Origin: Scleromatobacter sp039920745 | GTDB taxonomy: Bacteria > Pseudomonadota > Gammaproteobacteria > Burkholderiales > Burkholderiaceae_C | DNA: 64,000 nucleotides | Assembly: GCA_039920745.1 (NCBI GenBank) | Contig: JBDSDD010000076.1 | Span: 1-64,000, forward strand | Direction of reading: 5' to 3' | The notes under the pieces: model-generated | The model's input: the letters and a program-made list of their open reading frames with translations, nothing else | What the model was told of the DNA's origin: nothing | Databases searched by the model: none | Shown: positions 44,126 through 52,358 of the stretch, piece by piece | Numbering within the stretch: position 1 is the first letter of the stretch | Layout of the letters: each line of letters begins with the position of its first letter | Program-made: the position numbers and the translations under genes

Positions 44126-45766
44126 TCAGGCCGGCGCGCGGCTCGTGGCCGGCCGCGTCAGCACGGTCGGGAAGCTGACCGGCAGCGTGCGCGGGAAGTC
44201 GCGGCTGAAGTGCAGGCCGCGGCTCTCGTGGCGGTTCAACGCGGAGCGCACGATCAGCTCGGCGCAGACGACGAGGTTGCGCAGCTCCAGCAGGTCGCGC
44301 GTGACGCGGAAGTGCGCGTAGTACTCGTCGATCTCGCCCTTGAGCAGCTCGATGCGGTGCAGCGCGCGCTCCAGGCGCTTGGTGGTACGCACGATGCCGA
44401 CGTAGTTCCACATCAGCATGCGCAGCTCGTCCCAGTTGTGCGCGATCACCACCTGCTCGTCGGCGTCGTCGACCTGGCTCTCGTCCCACTCGGGCAGCGC
44501 CACGACCGGTTGCGGGCCGTCCGCCAGGATCGCGTCGGCGCAGGTGTGGCCGATGACCACGCACTCCAGCAGCGAGTTGCTGGCGAGGCGGTTGGCGCCG
44601 TGCAGGCCGGTATAGGTGGTCTCGCCGACGCCGAACAGGCCCGGCAGGTCGGAGCGGCCGTCGAGGTCGGTGACCATGCCGCCGCAGGTGTAGTGCGCGG
44701 CCGGCACGACCGGGATCGGCTGCTTCGCGATGTCGATGCCGAGCTGCAGGCAGCGCGCATGGATCGTCGGGAAGTGCTCCTTGAGGAACGCCTCGCCGAG
44801 GTGGGTCGCGTCGAGCCACACGTGGTCGATGCCGTGCTTCTTCATCTCGAAGTCGATCGCGCGGGCGACGATGTCGCGCGGTGCGAGCTCGGCGCGTTCG
44901 TCGTGCGCCGGCATGAAGCGCGTGCCGTCCGGCAACTTGAGCAACGCGCCCTCGCCGCGCATCGCCTCGGTGATCAGGAAGCTGCGCTCCTGCGGGTGGT
45001 ACAGGCAGGTCGGGTGGAACTGTATGAATTCCATGTTCGCCGCGCGGCAGCCGGCGCGCCATGCCATCGCGATGCCGTCGCCGGTGGAGGTGTCGGGGTT
45101 GCTGGTGTAGCGGTAGACCTTGCCGACGCCGCCGGTGGCCAGCACGACCGCGGATGCGGCGATCGTCTCGACCTTGCGCGAGTCGATGTCCAGCGCATAG
45201 ACGCCGTAGACCTTCGGCGGTTCCTCGCGCTTCAGGTGGCGCGACGTGATCAGGTCGACCGCGATCCAGCGCTCGCGCAGCGTGATCAGCTCATTGGCCT
45301 GCGCCTGTGCGAGCAGCGACTCGTGGATCGCGCGGCCCGTGGCGTCGGCCGCGTGCGCGATGCGGCGCACCGCATGGCCGCCTTCGCGCGTGAGGTGCAG
45401 GCCCAGCGGGCCATCGGCGTCGGCCGTGAACGGCACGCCGTTCTCGACCAGCCATTCGACCGCCTTCGCGCTGTTCTCGGCGATGAAGCGCGCAGCGTGC
45501 TCGTCCACGATACCTGCGCCCGCGTCCTGCGTGTCGCGCACGTGCGACTCGATCGAGTCGTCCGACCCGAGCACGCCGACGATGCCGCCCTGCGCCCATG
45601 ACGTCGCGCCTTCGCTCAGGCCGCGCTTGGCCAACACGATGACGCGACGGCCGTGGCGCGCCAGATGCAAGGCCACGGTGAGGCCGGCCAGGCCCGCACC
45701 GACGATGACCACGGGGCTGCCCGTGGCGGAGTCTTGCGGAGCGGCGGAAGCGAACGAGGTGGACAT
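44126..45766 (-). CDS. nadB: L-aspartate oxidase
   Basis: NadB is an FAD flavoprotein that oxidises L-aspartate to iminoaspartate for quinolinate synthesis by NadA. It has 546 residues. The FAD Rossmann motif GAGLAGLTVALHLARHG is at residues 23-39, then SWAQGGIVGVLGSDDS. FHPTCLYHP and REGGHAVRRI are active-site segments shared with fumarate reductase/succinate dehydrogenase flavoproteins, and AHYTCGGMVTDLDGRSD is the second conserved block. The ATG at 45766 (MSTSFASA) was chosen because the 50 residues upstream are not conserved. It lies on the strand opposite to nadA-nadC. Confidence 0.96.
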   Translation of the reverse strand: MSTSFASAAPQDSATGSPVVIVGAGLAGLTVALHLARHGRRVIVLAKRGLSEGATSWAQGGIVGVLGSDDSIESHVRDTQDAGAGIVDEHAARFIAENSAKAVEWLVENGVPFTADADGPLGLHLTREGGHAVRRIAHAADATGRAIHESLLAQAQANELITLRERWIAVDLITSRHLKREEPPKVYGVYALDIDSRKVETIAASAVVLATGGVGKVYRYTSNPDTSTGDGIAMAWRAGCRAANMEFIQFHPTCLYHPQERSFLITEAMRGEGALLKLPDGTRFMPAHDERAELAPRDIVARAIDFEMKKHGIDHVWLDATHLGEAFLKEHFPTIHARCLQLGIDIAKQPIPVVPAAHYTCGGMVTDLDGRSDLPGLFGVGETTYTGLHGANRLASNSLLECVVIGHTCADAILADGPQPVVALPEWDESQVDDADEQVVIAHNWDELRMLMWNYVGIVRTTKRLERALHRIELLKGEIDEYYAHFRVTRDLLELRNLVVCAELIVRSALNRHESRGLHFSRDFPRTLPVSFPTVLTRPATSRAPA

Positions 45767-45916
45767 GGACGGGATCTCGGGACGGCTGCGGGACGGTGCC
45801 GGCCCGACCCAGTGGGCGGTATCCGGCAGGGGCGATTCTACGAAGCGGGCCAATCCCTTGTACTTGACCTGCCACAAGCGCGGCGCACCGGCGCGCCCGG
45901 ACGGCATGAATGACAA

Positions 45917-45946
45917 AGGCCCGAGGCCGGGATTGCCGTCGGGCCT
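45917..45946 (-). terminator. terminator of clpB
   Basis: 8-bp stem AGGCCCGA/TCGGGCCT with a 14-base GC-rich loop, followed on the minus strand by TTTGTC. It is 21 bp past the clpB stop and upstream of nadB. Confidence 0.6.
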
Positions 45947-45967
45947 GCTTGTCGGAACGTCAAGGCG

Positions 45968-48559
45968 TCAGTGCACCACGCGCCCGAAGCTGAACTCGCC
46001 GTCGACCACGTCCACCGGGATCACGTCCTTCGGGCCGAACTTGCCCTCGAGGATCAGGCGGGCGACCGGGTTCTCGACGCGTTGCTGGATCGCGCGCTTC
46101 AACGGCCGGGCGCCGAACACCGGGTCGAAGCCGACCTTGGCCAGTTCGCGCAGCGCCGCAGGCGACACCTCCAGCGTCATGTCCATCTTGGCGACGCGCT
46201 TCTCCAGCGTGGCCAGCTGGATCTTGGCGATCGCCTCGATGTTGGAGCGGTCCAGCGCATGGAACACCACGGTCTCGTCGATGCGGTTGAGAAACTCGGG
46301 GCGGAAATGCGCCTTGACCTCTTCCCACACCGCGTCACGGATCTCTTCCGACGGCTTGCCCGCCATCTGCATGATCATCTGCGAGCCGAGGTTGCTGGTC
46401 ATCACGATGACGGTGTTCTTGAAGTCCACGGTGCGTCCCTGGCCGTCGGTCAGGCGGCCGTCGTCGAGCACCTGCAAGAGCACGTTGAACACGTCCGGAT
46501 GGGCCTTCTCCACCTCGTCGAGCAGCAGCACGCTGTAGGGCTTGCGGCGGATCGCCTCGGTCAGCGTGCCGCCCTCGTCGTAGCCGACGTAGCCGGGGGG
46601 CGCGCCGATCAGGCGGCTGACCGAGTGCTTTTCCATGAACTCGCTCATGTCGACGCGGATCAGGTGATCCTCGCTGTCGAACAGGAAACCGGCCAAGGTC
46701 TTGCACAGCTCGGTCTTGCCGACGCCGGTGGGGCCGAGGAACAGGAACGAGCCGAGCGGGCGGTTGGGGTCGCTCAGGCCCGCGCGCGAACGACGGATCG
46801 CGTCGGAGACGACCTTGATCGCCTCGTCCTGGCCCACCACGCGCTCGTGCAGCTTGTCTTCCATCTTCAGCAGCTTGTCGCGCTCGCCCTGCATCAGCTT
46901 GGCCACGGGGATGCCAGTGGCGCGTGCGACCACCTCGGCGATCTCTTCAGCGCCGACCTGCGTGCGCAGCAGGCGGTTGCTGCCACCGGCCGTGGCCTTG
47001 CCGGCCTCGGCAGCGTGGGCCTCGGCGAGGCGTTTCTCCAGTTCCGGCAGCTTGCCGTACTGCAGCTCGGCGACCGCGTTGAAGTCGCCCTTTCGCTTGA
47101 GGGCCTCGATCTGGAAGCGGATCTTGTCGATGTCTTCCTTCAGGTGCGCCGAGCCTTGCGCGGCGGCCTTCTCGGACGTCCAGATCTCCTCCAGGTCGGC
47201 GTACTCGCGGCCCAGGCGGTCGATCTCGATCTCGATCAGCGCCATGCGCCGCTGCGACGCCTCGTCGGTCTCGCGGCGCACGGCCTCACGCTCGATCTTG
47301 AGCTGGATCATGCGGCGGTCGAGCTTGTCCATCACCTCGGGCTTGGAGTCGATCTCGATCTTGACCTTGGCGGCCGCCTCGTCGATCAGGTCGATGGCCT
47401 TGTCCGGCAGGAAGCGGTCGGTGATGTAGCGTTGGCTCAGCTCGGCCGCGGCGACAATGGCCGGATCGGTGATCTCCACGCCGTGGTGGACTTCGTACTT
47501 CTCCTGCAGCCCGCGCAGGATCGCAATGGTCGCCTCGACGCTGGGCTCGGCCACCAGCACCTTTTGGAAGCGGCGCTCCAGCGCGGCGTCCTTCTCGACG
47601 TACTTGCGGTACTCGTTGAGCGTCGTCGCGCCGATGCAGTGCAGCTCGCCGCGCGCAAGCGCCGGCTTGAGCATGTTGCCAGCGTCAATCGAGCCTTCGG
47701 CCTTGCCGGCGCCCACCATGGTGTGGAGTTCGTCGATGAAGAGGATGATGCGGCCTTCGTCCATGGCCACTTCCTTGAGGACGGCCTTGAGGCGCTCCTC
47801 GAATTCGCCGCGGAACTTGGCGCCGGCCAGCAGGCCCGCCATGTCCAGCACCAGCACGCGCTTGTTCTTCAAGGTCTCGGGCACCTCGCCCGCGACGATG
47901 CGCTGCGCCAGTCCTTCGACGATGGCCGTCTTGCCGACGCCCGGCTCACCGATCAGCACGGGGTTGTTCTTGCTGCGGCGTTGCAGCACCTGGATCGTGC
48001 GGCGGATCTCGTCGTCGCGGCCAATGACCGGGTCGAGCTTGCCCTTGCGAGCGCGCTCGGTCAGATCCAGCGTGTACTTCTTGAGCGCCTCGCGCTGGCC
48101 TTCGGCTTCGGCCGAATCCACGGTGGCGCCGCCGCGAACGGCGTCGATGGCCGCCTCGAACGACTTGCGCGTGAGGCCGTGGCCGCGGACGATGCCGCCG
48201 ATGTCGGTCTTGGCGTCCGCCAGGGCCACCAGGAACATCTCGCTGGCGACGAACTGGTCGCCGCGCCTGCCAGCCTCCTTGTCGGCCTGTTGCAGCAACT
48301 GCAGCAGGTCGCGGCTGGCGGCCACCTGGCCGCCGCCCTGCACGGTCGGCAGGCCCGCGATGAGGGTGTCCATCGCGGTCTTCAGGCCCGCCGTGTTGGC
48401 GCCCGCGCGGTCGAGCAGGGATTTGGGGCCGTCCGGCTGGGCCAGCATCGCGGCCAGCACGTGGGCCGGTTCGACGTACGGGTTGTCGCGCGCCACAGCG
48501 GTACTCTGGCCATCGGCCAGGGCCTGTTGGAACGCAGTGGTCAACTTGTCGAGTCGCAT
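45968..48559 (-). CDS. clpB: ATP-dependent chaperone ClpB
   Basis: ClpB is the hexameric AAA+ disaggregase that works with DnaK to rescue aggregated proteins after heat. It has 863 residues. The N domain (1-145) starts MRLDKLTTAFQQALADGQS. AAA-1 has Walker A GEPGVGKTA and Walker B ILFIDELH. The middle coiled-coil (about 400-520) includes RRMIQLKIEREAVRRETDE and the propeller of EYADLEEIW. AAA-2 has GPTGVGKTE and VLLLDEVEKAHPD. This long middle domain distinguishes it from ClpA at 12359. A sigma-32 type promoter lies just upstream, and AAAGGA precedes the ATG. Confidence 0.98.
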   Translation of the reverse strand: MRLDKLTTAFQQALADGQSTAVARDNPYVEPAHVLAAMLAQPDGPKSLLDRAGANTAGLKTAMDTLIAGLPTVQGGGQVAASRDLLQLLQQADKEAGRRGDQFVASEMFLVALADAKTDIGGIVRGHGLTRKSFEAAIDAVRGGATVDSAEAEGQREALKKYTLDLTERARKGKLDPVIGRDDEIRRTIQVLQRRSKNNPVLIGEPGVGKTAIVEGLAQRIVAGEVPETLKNKRVLVLDMAGLLAGAKFRGEFEERLKAVLKEVAMDEGRIILFIDELHTMVGAGKAEGSIDAGNMLKPALARGELHCIGATTLNEYRKYVEKDAALERRFQKVLVAEPSVEATIAILRGLQEKYEVHHGVEITDPAIVAAAELSQRYITDRFLPDKAIDLIDEAAAKVKIEIDSKPEVMDKLDRRMIQLKIEREAVRRETDEASQRRMALIEIEIDRLGREYADLEEIWTSEKAAAQGSAHLKEDIDKIRFQIEALKRKGDFNAVAELQYGKLPELEKRLAEAHAAEAGKATAGGSNRLLRTQVGAEEIAEVVARATGIPVAKLMQGERDKLLKMEDKLHERVVGQDEAIKVVSDAIRRSRAGLSDPNRPLGSFLFLGPTGVGKTELCKTLAGFLFDSEDHLIRVDMSEFMEKHSVSRLIGAPPGYVGYDEGGTLTEAIRRKPYSVLLLDEVEKAHPDVFNVLLQVLDDGRLTDGQGRTVDFKNTVIVMTSNLGSQMIMQMAGKPSEEIRDAVWEEVKAHFRPEFLNRIDETVVFHALDRSNIEAIAKIQLATLEKRVAKMDMTLEVSPAALRELAKVGFDPVFGARPLKRAIQQRVENPVARLILEGKFGPKDVIPVDVVDGEFSFGRVVH

Positions 48560-48586
48560 CTTGAAAATCCTTTCGAACTGCCGGAC

Positions 48587-48614
48587 ACATGGGTCCATCG
48601 GTTGAATTTTCAAG
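48587..48614 (-). promoter_or_regulatory. sigma-32 heat-shock promoter of clpB
   Basis: On the minus strand CTTGAAA (48614-48608) is followed after 14 bases by CCCATGT (48593-48587). The heat-shock consensus is CTTGAAA, 11-16 bases, CCCATNT. Both boxes match fully. Transcription would start about 20 bases before the clpB ATG. Confidence 0.85.
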
Positions 48615-48738
48615 CGGCCAAGCGTCCCCTGTCCGTGCGGTACCAGACACTCGCACCGGACACTCTCGCCGCATGCCCTCCCACGCAGGTTGCCTGCATC
48701 TGACGCCAATCCTGCCGACGCGTCAACGACCCGGCGGC

Positions 48739-49005
48739 TCAGCGCAGGCGCGCGAGCACCTTGACCAGTTCGGCGCGCATCTCCGCCTCGCCGTGGAGCG
48801 TCTCGCCACCGCCGGGGCGATATGAGGCCAGCATCAGCACCGCTTCGCCGATGCGCGGGTTGTCCGGGAAGGCGTCGTCGAGCCCGACCTCGATCAACTG
48901 CGCCGACGCGAGCGACGTGTCGACCCCTTCGACAAAGCGCTGGATCCGCTCCACCAACTCGACGCGTCGGGCCAGGGCAATGTCATGCGCTTCGAATCTA
49001 TTCAC
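48739..49005 (-). CDS. small conserved hypothetical protein
   Basis: This encodes 88 residues starting at a GTG (NRFEAHDIALARRVELVERIQ follows in two parts). It is mostly helical, with an amphipathic first half and a second half containing DAFPDNPRIGEAVLMLASY. No domain is recognised. The GTG lies 8 bp inside the end of the flavin reductase gene, which suggests coupled translation. A role with the reductase is possible but unproven. Confidence 0.6.
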   Translation of the reverse strand: MNRFEAHDIALARRVELVERIQRFVEGVDTSLASAQLIEVGLDDAFPDNPRIGEAVLMLASYRPGGGETLHGEAEMRAELVKVLARLR

Positions 49006-49528
49006 TGAGAGTCCGGTAGTGGCCTGCGTGGTACACGAGAGGGGTCGCGGCGGAGCCGCCGATGCGCTCCACCTCGCCGATGAACAGCACGTGGTCGCCG
49101 GCCGCGTGGTGGCTGCGGCGGCGGCATTCGAACACGGCCACGCAGCCGGCCAGCAAGGGCGCCCCGCCCTGCCCGTCCACCCACTCGCCAGCGTCGAACT
49201 TGGCGCTGGAAGGCCGCGCGAAGCGGCGTGAAAGGTCGACCTGGTCGGCCGCCAGCACGTTGACCGCGAAGTGGCTGGCACCCGTGAACGCGCCAATCGT
49301 GGCGCTCGCGCCGCGCAGCGACCATAGCACCAGCGGCGGATCGAGTGACAGCGCGTTGAAGGAGTTGGCCGTCAGGCCCACCGGCGCGCCGTCGTCGTCG
49401 CGGCAGGTGACGATGGTGACGCCGGTGACGAAGCGGCCCAGCGCCTGGCGCAACTCGTCCGGGCGCAGCTCGGCAGCGGCGATCTCGGGCACCTGCACGG
49501 GGGTTGTGGCGTCGCGGTCGTCCGCCAT
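48998..49528 (-). CDS. flavin reductase family protein
   Basis: This encodes 176 residues of the FMN-binding split-barrel (HpaC-like) family, which reduces FMN or FAD with NAD(P)H, often for a two-component monooxygenase. Key segments are ALGRFVTGVTIVTCRDD near residue 31, PVGLTANSFNALSLDPPLVLWSL split over residues 49-71, and HFAVNVLAADQ. The C-terminus has AGDHVLFIGEVERI with the conserved His. No monooxygenase gene lies nearby. It starts 11 bp after crcB and overlaps the small 88-residue gene by 8 bp, giving a three-gene unit. Confidence 0.88.
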   Translation of the reverse strand: MADDRDATTPVQVPEIAAAELRPDELRQALGRFVTGVTIVTCRDDDGAPVGLTANSFNALSLDPPLVLWSLRGASATIGAFTGASHFAVNVLAADQVDLSRRFARPSSAKFDAGEWVDGQGGAPLLAGCVAVFECRRRSHHAAGDHVLFIGEVERIGGSAATPLVYHAGHYRTLSE

Positions 49529-49539
49529 GTCTGTCGCGC

Positions 49540-49965
49540 TCAATTGAGCACCCAGCGGCCGATCTGCCAGCCCAGCGCCGCGGCGAACAGGGCGCCGCAG
49601 ACGTGCACCAGCGTGTGCATCACGGCGACGCCCCACTGGCCCTTGATCACCAGGCCCAGCGATTCGCCGGAGAACGAGGAGAAGGTCGTCAACCCGCCCA
49701 GCATGCCCGTGACCAGCAGCAGCTTGAGCCCTTCCGAGGGCATGCGGTCGAACGCCACGATGGCGAAGCCGATGCACAGCCCGCCGACCAGGTTGGCGAC
49801 GAGGATGCCCGGCGCGATCGGCCAGTCCTGCGTCGCCAGGCCGACCACCAGGCGCCACCGAAGCAGTGCGCCAGCCCCTCCGCCGACGCTGACGGCTGCC
49901 CACTGCGCCCAGGGCGACAGCTGCGGAATCATGGCGGACGCAGGCACGAGAGGAGTGACGCTCAT
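49540..49965 (-). CDS. crcB: fluoride efflux channel CrcB/FluC
   Basis: This dimeric dual-topology fluoride channel removes cytosolic fluoride. It has 141 residues with four hydrophobic helices (about 25-42, 53-73, 83-101, 113-133). GGGAGALLRW near residue 28, the LVANLVGGLCIG segment (with the conserved Asn), and the hallmark GGLTTFSSFS near residue 90 are present. No fluoride riboswitch is apparent in the 169-bp gap before it. It heads the unit with the flavin reductase and the 88-residue protein. Confidence 0.93.
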   Translation of the reverse strand: MSVTPLVPASAMIPQLSPWAQWAAVSVGGGAGALLRWRLVVGLATQDWPIAPGILVANLVGGLCIGFAIVAFDRMPSEGLKLLLVTGMLGGLTTFSSFSGESLGLVIKGQWGVAVMHTLVHVCGALFAAALGWQIGRWVLN

Positions 49966-50134
49966 CGGGGACGGGGCAGGAAGGAATCGGTTCAGGGCGA
50001 CGCCTTTCGGGCGCCGCGCAGGCGCGCGAACGGCAGTGCCGTCGAGCGCGGGTCAGGCAACCATTGTCGCAGGGCGGCTATCACCGGCGGACGGACGGCT
50101 GCAAAGGAGCCCGGCTGTTGGCACTTATGCCACG

Positions 50135-50641
50135 CTAAGGCGCTTCGGGCGCGGTATCCGGAGGCGCGACTGCCGCGTTGCCCGACGCCAGCCCCCAGCG
50201 TGCCAGCGCCGCGTCGTCGGCCACCCGCGCATCGACCCAGCGCTCGCCCTGCGGCGTCGTCTCCTTCTTCCAGAACGGCGCGTGCGTCTTCAGGTAGTCC
50301 ATCAGGAACTCGCAGGCCTGGAAGGCGTCGCGGCGGTGCGAGGACGCCGCCGCCACCAGCACGATGCGCTCGCCCGGCAGCAGGCGTCCGACGCGGTGGA
50401 TCACCAGCGCGCCGGCCACGCCGAAACGCGCCTCGGCTTCGACGATCATCGATTCGATCGCCCGCTCGGTCATGCCCGGGTAGTGTTCCAGCGTCAGGGC
50501 GGAGACGTCATCTTCGCGCGTGTGCCCCCGAACGCAGCCGACGAAGCTCGCGACGGCGCCGACGTCGGTGCGCGCGCCCTGTAGCGCGGCGAGTTCGGCG
50601 CCGACGTCGAAATCGGCCGACTGGATGCGGACCCGCGCCAC
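50135..50641 (-). CDS. moaE: molybdopterin synthase catalytic subunit
   Basis: MoaE with MoaD converts precursor Z (cPMP) to molybdopterin by adding two sulfurs. The protein has 168 residues. VASFVGCVRGHTREDDVSAL near residue 29 carries the conserved Arg, LTLEHYPGMTERAI follows, and the active-site Lys pair is in LKTHAPFWKKE near residue 125. The start is GTG at 50641, 5 bp after the moaD stop. The C-terminus has an Ala/Pro-rich tail beyond the usual end. It is last in moeA-moaD-moaE. Confidence 0.95.
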   Translation of the reverse strand: MARVRIQSADFDVGAELAALQGARTDVGAVASFVGCVRGHTREDDVSALTLEHYPGMTERAIESMIVEAEARFGVAGALVIHRVGRLLPGERIVLVAAASSHRRDAFQACEFLMDYLKTHAPFWKKETTPQGERWVDARVADDAALARWGLASGNAAVAPPDTAPEAP

Positions 50642-50646
50642 GGCCG

Positions 50647-50904
50647 TCAACCTCCGGTGACCGGCGGAAAGAACGCCACCTCGGCGCCGTCGCGCAGCGG
50701 CGTCGCGTCGTCGGCCAGTGCCAGGTCGACCGCCACGCGCACCGCGCGCCCGGGCGCCAGCGCCTGGGCGTGCGCCTGCGACTGCGTGCACAGCCACGCG
50801 CGCAAGGCAGCCGCGGTGGGCTCGCCGTCCGGCGTCCAGTCGACCGGCCCACCGCCGCCCAGCGCCTCGCGCAGCGAGGCAAAGAATTTGAGCGTCAGCT
50901 TCAT
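50647..50904 (-). CDS. moaD: molybdopterin synthase sulfur carrier subunit
   Basis: MoaD is a ubiquitin-fold protein whose C-terminal Gly-Gly is adenylated by MoeB and turned into a thiocarboxylate that gives sulfur to molybdopterin. It has 85 residues and ends in FFPPVTGG, with the required diglycine. The start MKLTLKFFASLREALG is typical. Its ATG overlaps the moeA stop by 4 bp and moaE begins 5 bp after its stop, so all three are translationally linked. Confidence 0.95.
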   Translation of the reverse strand: MKLTLKFFASLREALGGGGPVDWTPDGEPTAAALRAWLCTQSQAHAQALAPGRAVRVAVDLALADDATPLRDGAEVAFFPPVTGG

Positions 50905-52259
50905 GGCGCCAGTTCCGCCAGAGACAGGAAGCGCACCATGTCGCCCGGCTCCACCGTCTGCCCCGGCGCGATGTCGGCCAGGCCGTCGCCCCAGGCCAGC
51001 GAGGTGAGCACGCCCGAGCCCTGGTTGCGGTACAGGTCGAGCCCGCCCTCCGCGTTGCGCCTGACGCGCAGGAACTCGCGCCGCTTGTCCGGCCTGGGCC
51101 ATGCGAAATCGGCGCGCACCGGCAGGCCCGCCGGCATCACCGCGCGTGCCCCCTGCAGACGCGCCAGCACCGGCCGAACGAACAGCGTGAACGTGACGTA
51201 GCTGGACACCGGGTTGCCCGGCAGCCCGACGAACCAGGTTTCAGAAATGCCTGCCCCGCCCGCCGAAACGCGCGGACTGCCCTCGAGGGGCTGCGGCCTT
51301 GCTCCGGAGCGGCCGAGCGCTGCGGCCACTGGGTCTCGCCGCACCGCCCCGAACGCCAGCGGCTTGCCCGGCTTGATCGCGATGGCCCACAGGTCCAGCC
51401 GCCCCTCGGCCGCCAGCGCCGGCTTGAGGTGATCCTCCTCGCCCACCGAGACCCCGCCCGAGCTCAGGATCAGGTCGTGGTCGGCCGCGGCCTCGCGCAG
51501 CATGGCCCGGGTGGCGTCCAGCTGGTCGGGCACGTTGCCGAGATCGGTGACGCTGCAGCCCTGGCCGCGCAGCAAGGCGCCGAGCATGAAGCGGTTGGAG
51601 TTGTAGATGGCGCCGGGCGGCAGTGGTTCTCCGGGCATCACCAGTTCGTCCCCGGTGGAAAACAAGGCCACGCGCGGCCGGCTGGCCACGGCCAGGCGGG
51701 CCATGCCTACCGTGGCGGCCAGGCCGATGGCCGCGGCGTCCAGGCGGTGGCCGGCGCGCAAGACCAGGTGTCCTTTCATGACGTCCTCGCCCTGGCGGCG
51801 GATGGCCATGCCCGGCGCGGGCAGCTCGTTGATACGCACGCTGCCGAACAACGCCGCCACGCTCGCCGCGGAGATCGCCTCGCAGTGCTCCTGCATCACC
51901 ACGGCGTCGGCACCCGGTGGCACAGGCGCGCCGGTGAAGATGCGCGCTGCAGTTCCGGCAGCCAGCGGCTGCCCGACCTGGCCCGCGGCGATACGTTGGC
52001 TCACAGGCAACAAGGTGCCAGCGCCGTCGAAAAGGTCGGCCACGCGGATCGCATAGCCGTCCATCGCGCTGTTGTCCTCGGGCGGCACGTTGACGCCGGA
52101 CACGATGTCCTCCGCCAGCACGCGGCCCCAGGCGTCAGGCGTGGCGACGTTCTCCGTGCGACCGGACGGGACGACGGCGGCCAGCAGGCGCGCCAGCGCG
52201 TCATCGGCGCTGATCAGCGGACCGCGACCGGGCGCGGCGAGTGGAAGCGGTGTGCTCAT
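50901..52259 (-). CDS. moeA: molybdopterin molybdenumtransferase
   Basis: MoeA inserts molybdate into adenylated molybdopterin. It has 452 residues, about 40 more than usual. Typical parts are VPPEDNSAMDGYAIR near residue 62, RIFTGAPVPPGADAVV, the FSTGDELV segment, and SSGGVSVGEEDHLKPAL. An insertion of about 34 residues (307-340) lies between KPGKPLAFG and the conserved FVGLPGNPVS loop. It is Ala/Gly/Arg/Pro-rich and its DNA has a palindromic repeat core, so it looks like a repeat captured in frame. The ATG at 52259 (MSTPLPLAAPG) was used. The downstream part is coupled to moaD, and thrC lies 99 bp upstream on the same strand. Confidence 0.94.
   Translation of the reverse strand: MSTPLPLAAPGRGPLISADDALARLLAAVVPSGRTENVATPDAWGRVLAEDIVSGVNVPPEDNSAMDGYAIRVADLFDGAGTLLPVSQRIAAGQVGQPLAAGTAARIFTGAPVPPGADAVVMQEHCEAISAASVAALFGSVRINELPAPGMAIRRQGEDVMKGHLVLRAGHRLDAAAIGLAATVGMARLAVASRPRVALFSTGDELVMPGEPLPPGAIYNSNRFMLGALLRGQGCSVTDLGNVPDQLDATRAMLREAAADHDLILSSGGVSVGEEDHLKPALAAEGRLDLWAIAIKPGKPLAFGAVRRDPVAAALGRSGARPQPLEGSPRVSAGGAGISETWFVGLPGNPVSSYVTFTLFVRPVLARLQGARAVMPAGLPVRADFAWPRPDKRREFLRVRRNAEGGLDLYRNQGSGVLTSLAWGDGLADIAPGQTVEPGDMVRFLSLAELAP
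51240..51341. repeat. palindromic repeat inserted in frame in moeA
   Basis: This stretch of about 102 bp contains GACTGCCCTCGAGGGGCTG and a second arm pair GCGGCC/GGCCGC-type around CTCCGGAG. It interrupts the moeA reading frame without breaking it. Its core CTGCCC-(T)CGA-GGGG resembles the intergenic repeat at 19499 and 53801. Exact borders cannot be set by eye. Confidence 0.5.
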
Positions 52260-52358
52260 GACATCCCGATGATGCAACAGGTTGGCCGCGGCACGCCGCG
52301 ACAAGGACGGCAAGAACCTGCCCAGGCGCGCGCCACGCCCGCACGCGCAGGTTTGCCT

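Noticed and set aside
45971..48703. A 910-residue open frame antisense to clpB
   Set aside because: It mirrors clpB codon by codon, is rich in His/Leu/Val/Gln typical of GC-rich antisense frames, and has no domain. Similar long antisense frames at 4511-6259, 22169-23422 and 26221-28008 were dropped for the same reason.
49966..50134. Fluoride riboswitch before crcB
   Set aside because: The conserved pseudoknot pattern of the crcB motif was not found on the minus strand in this gap.
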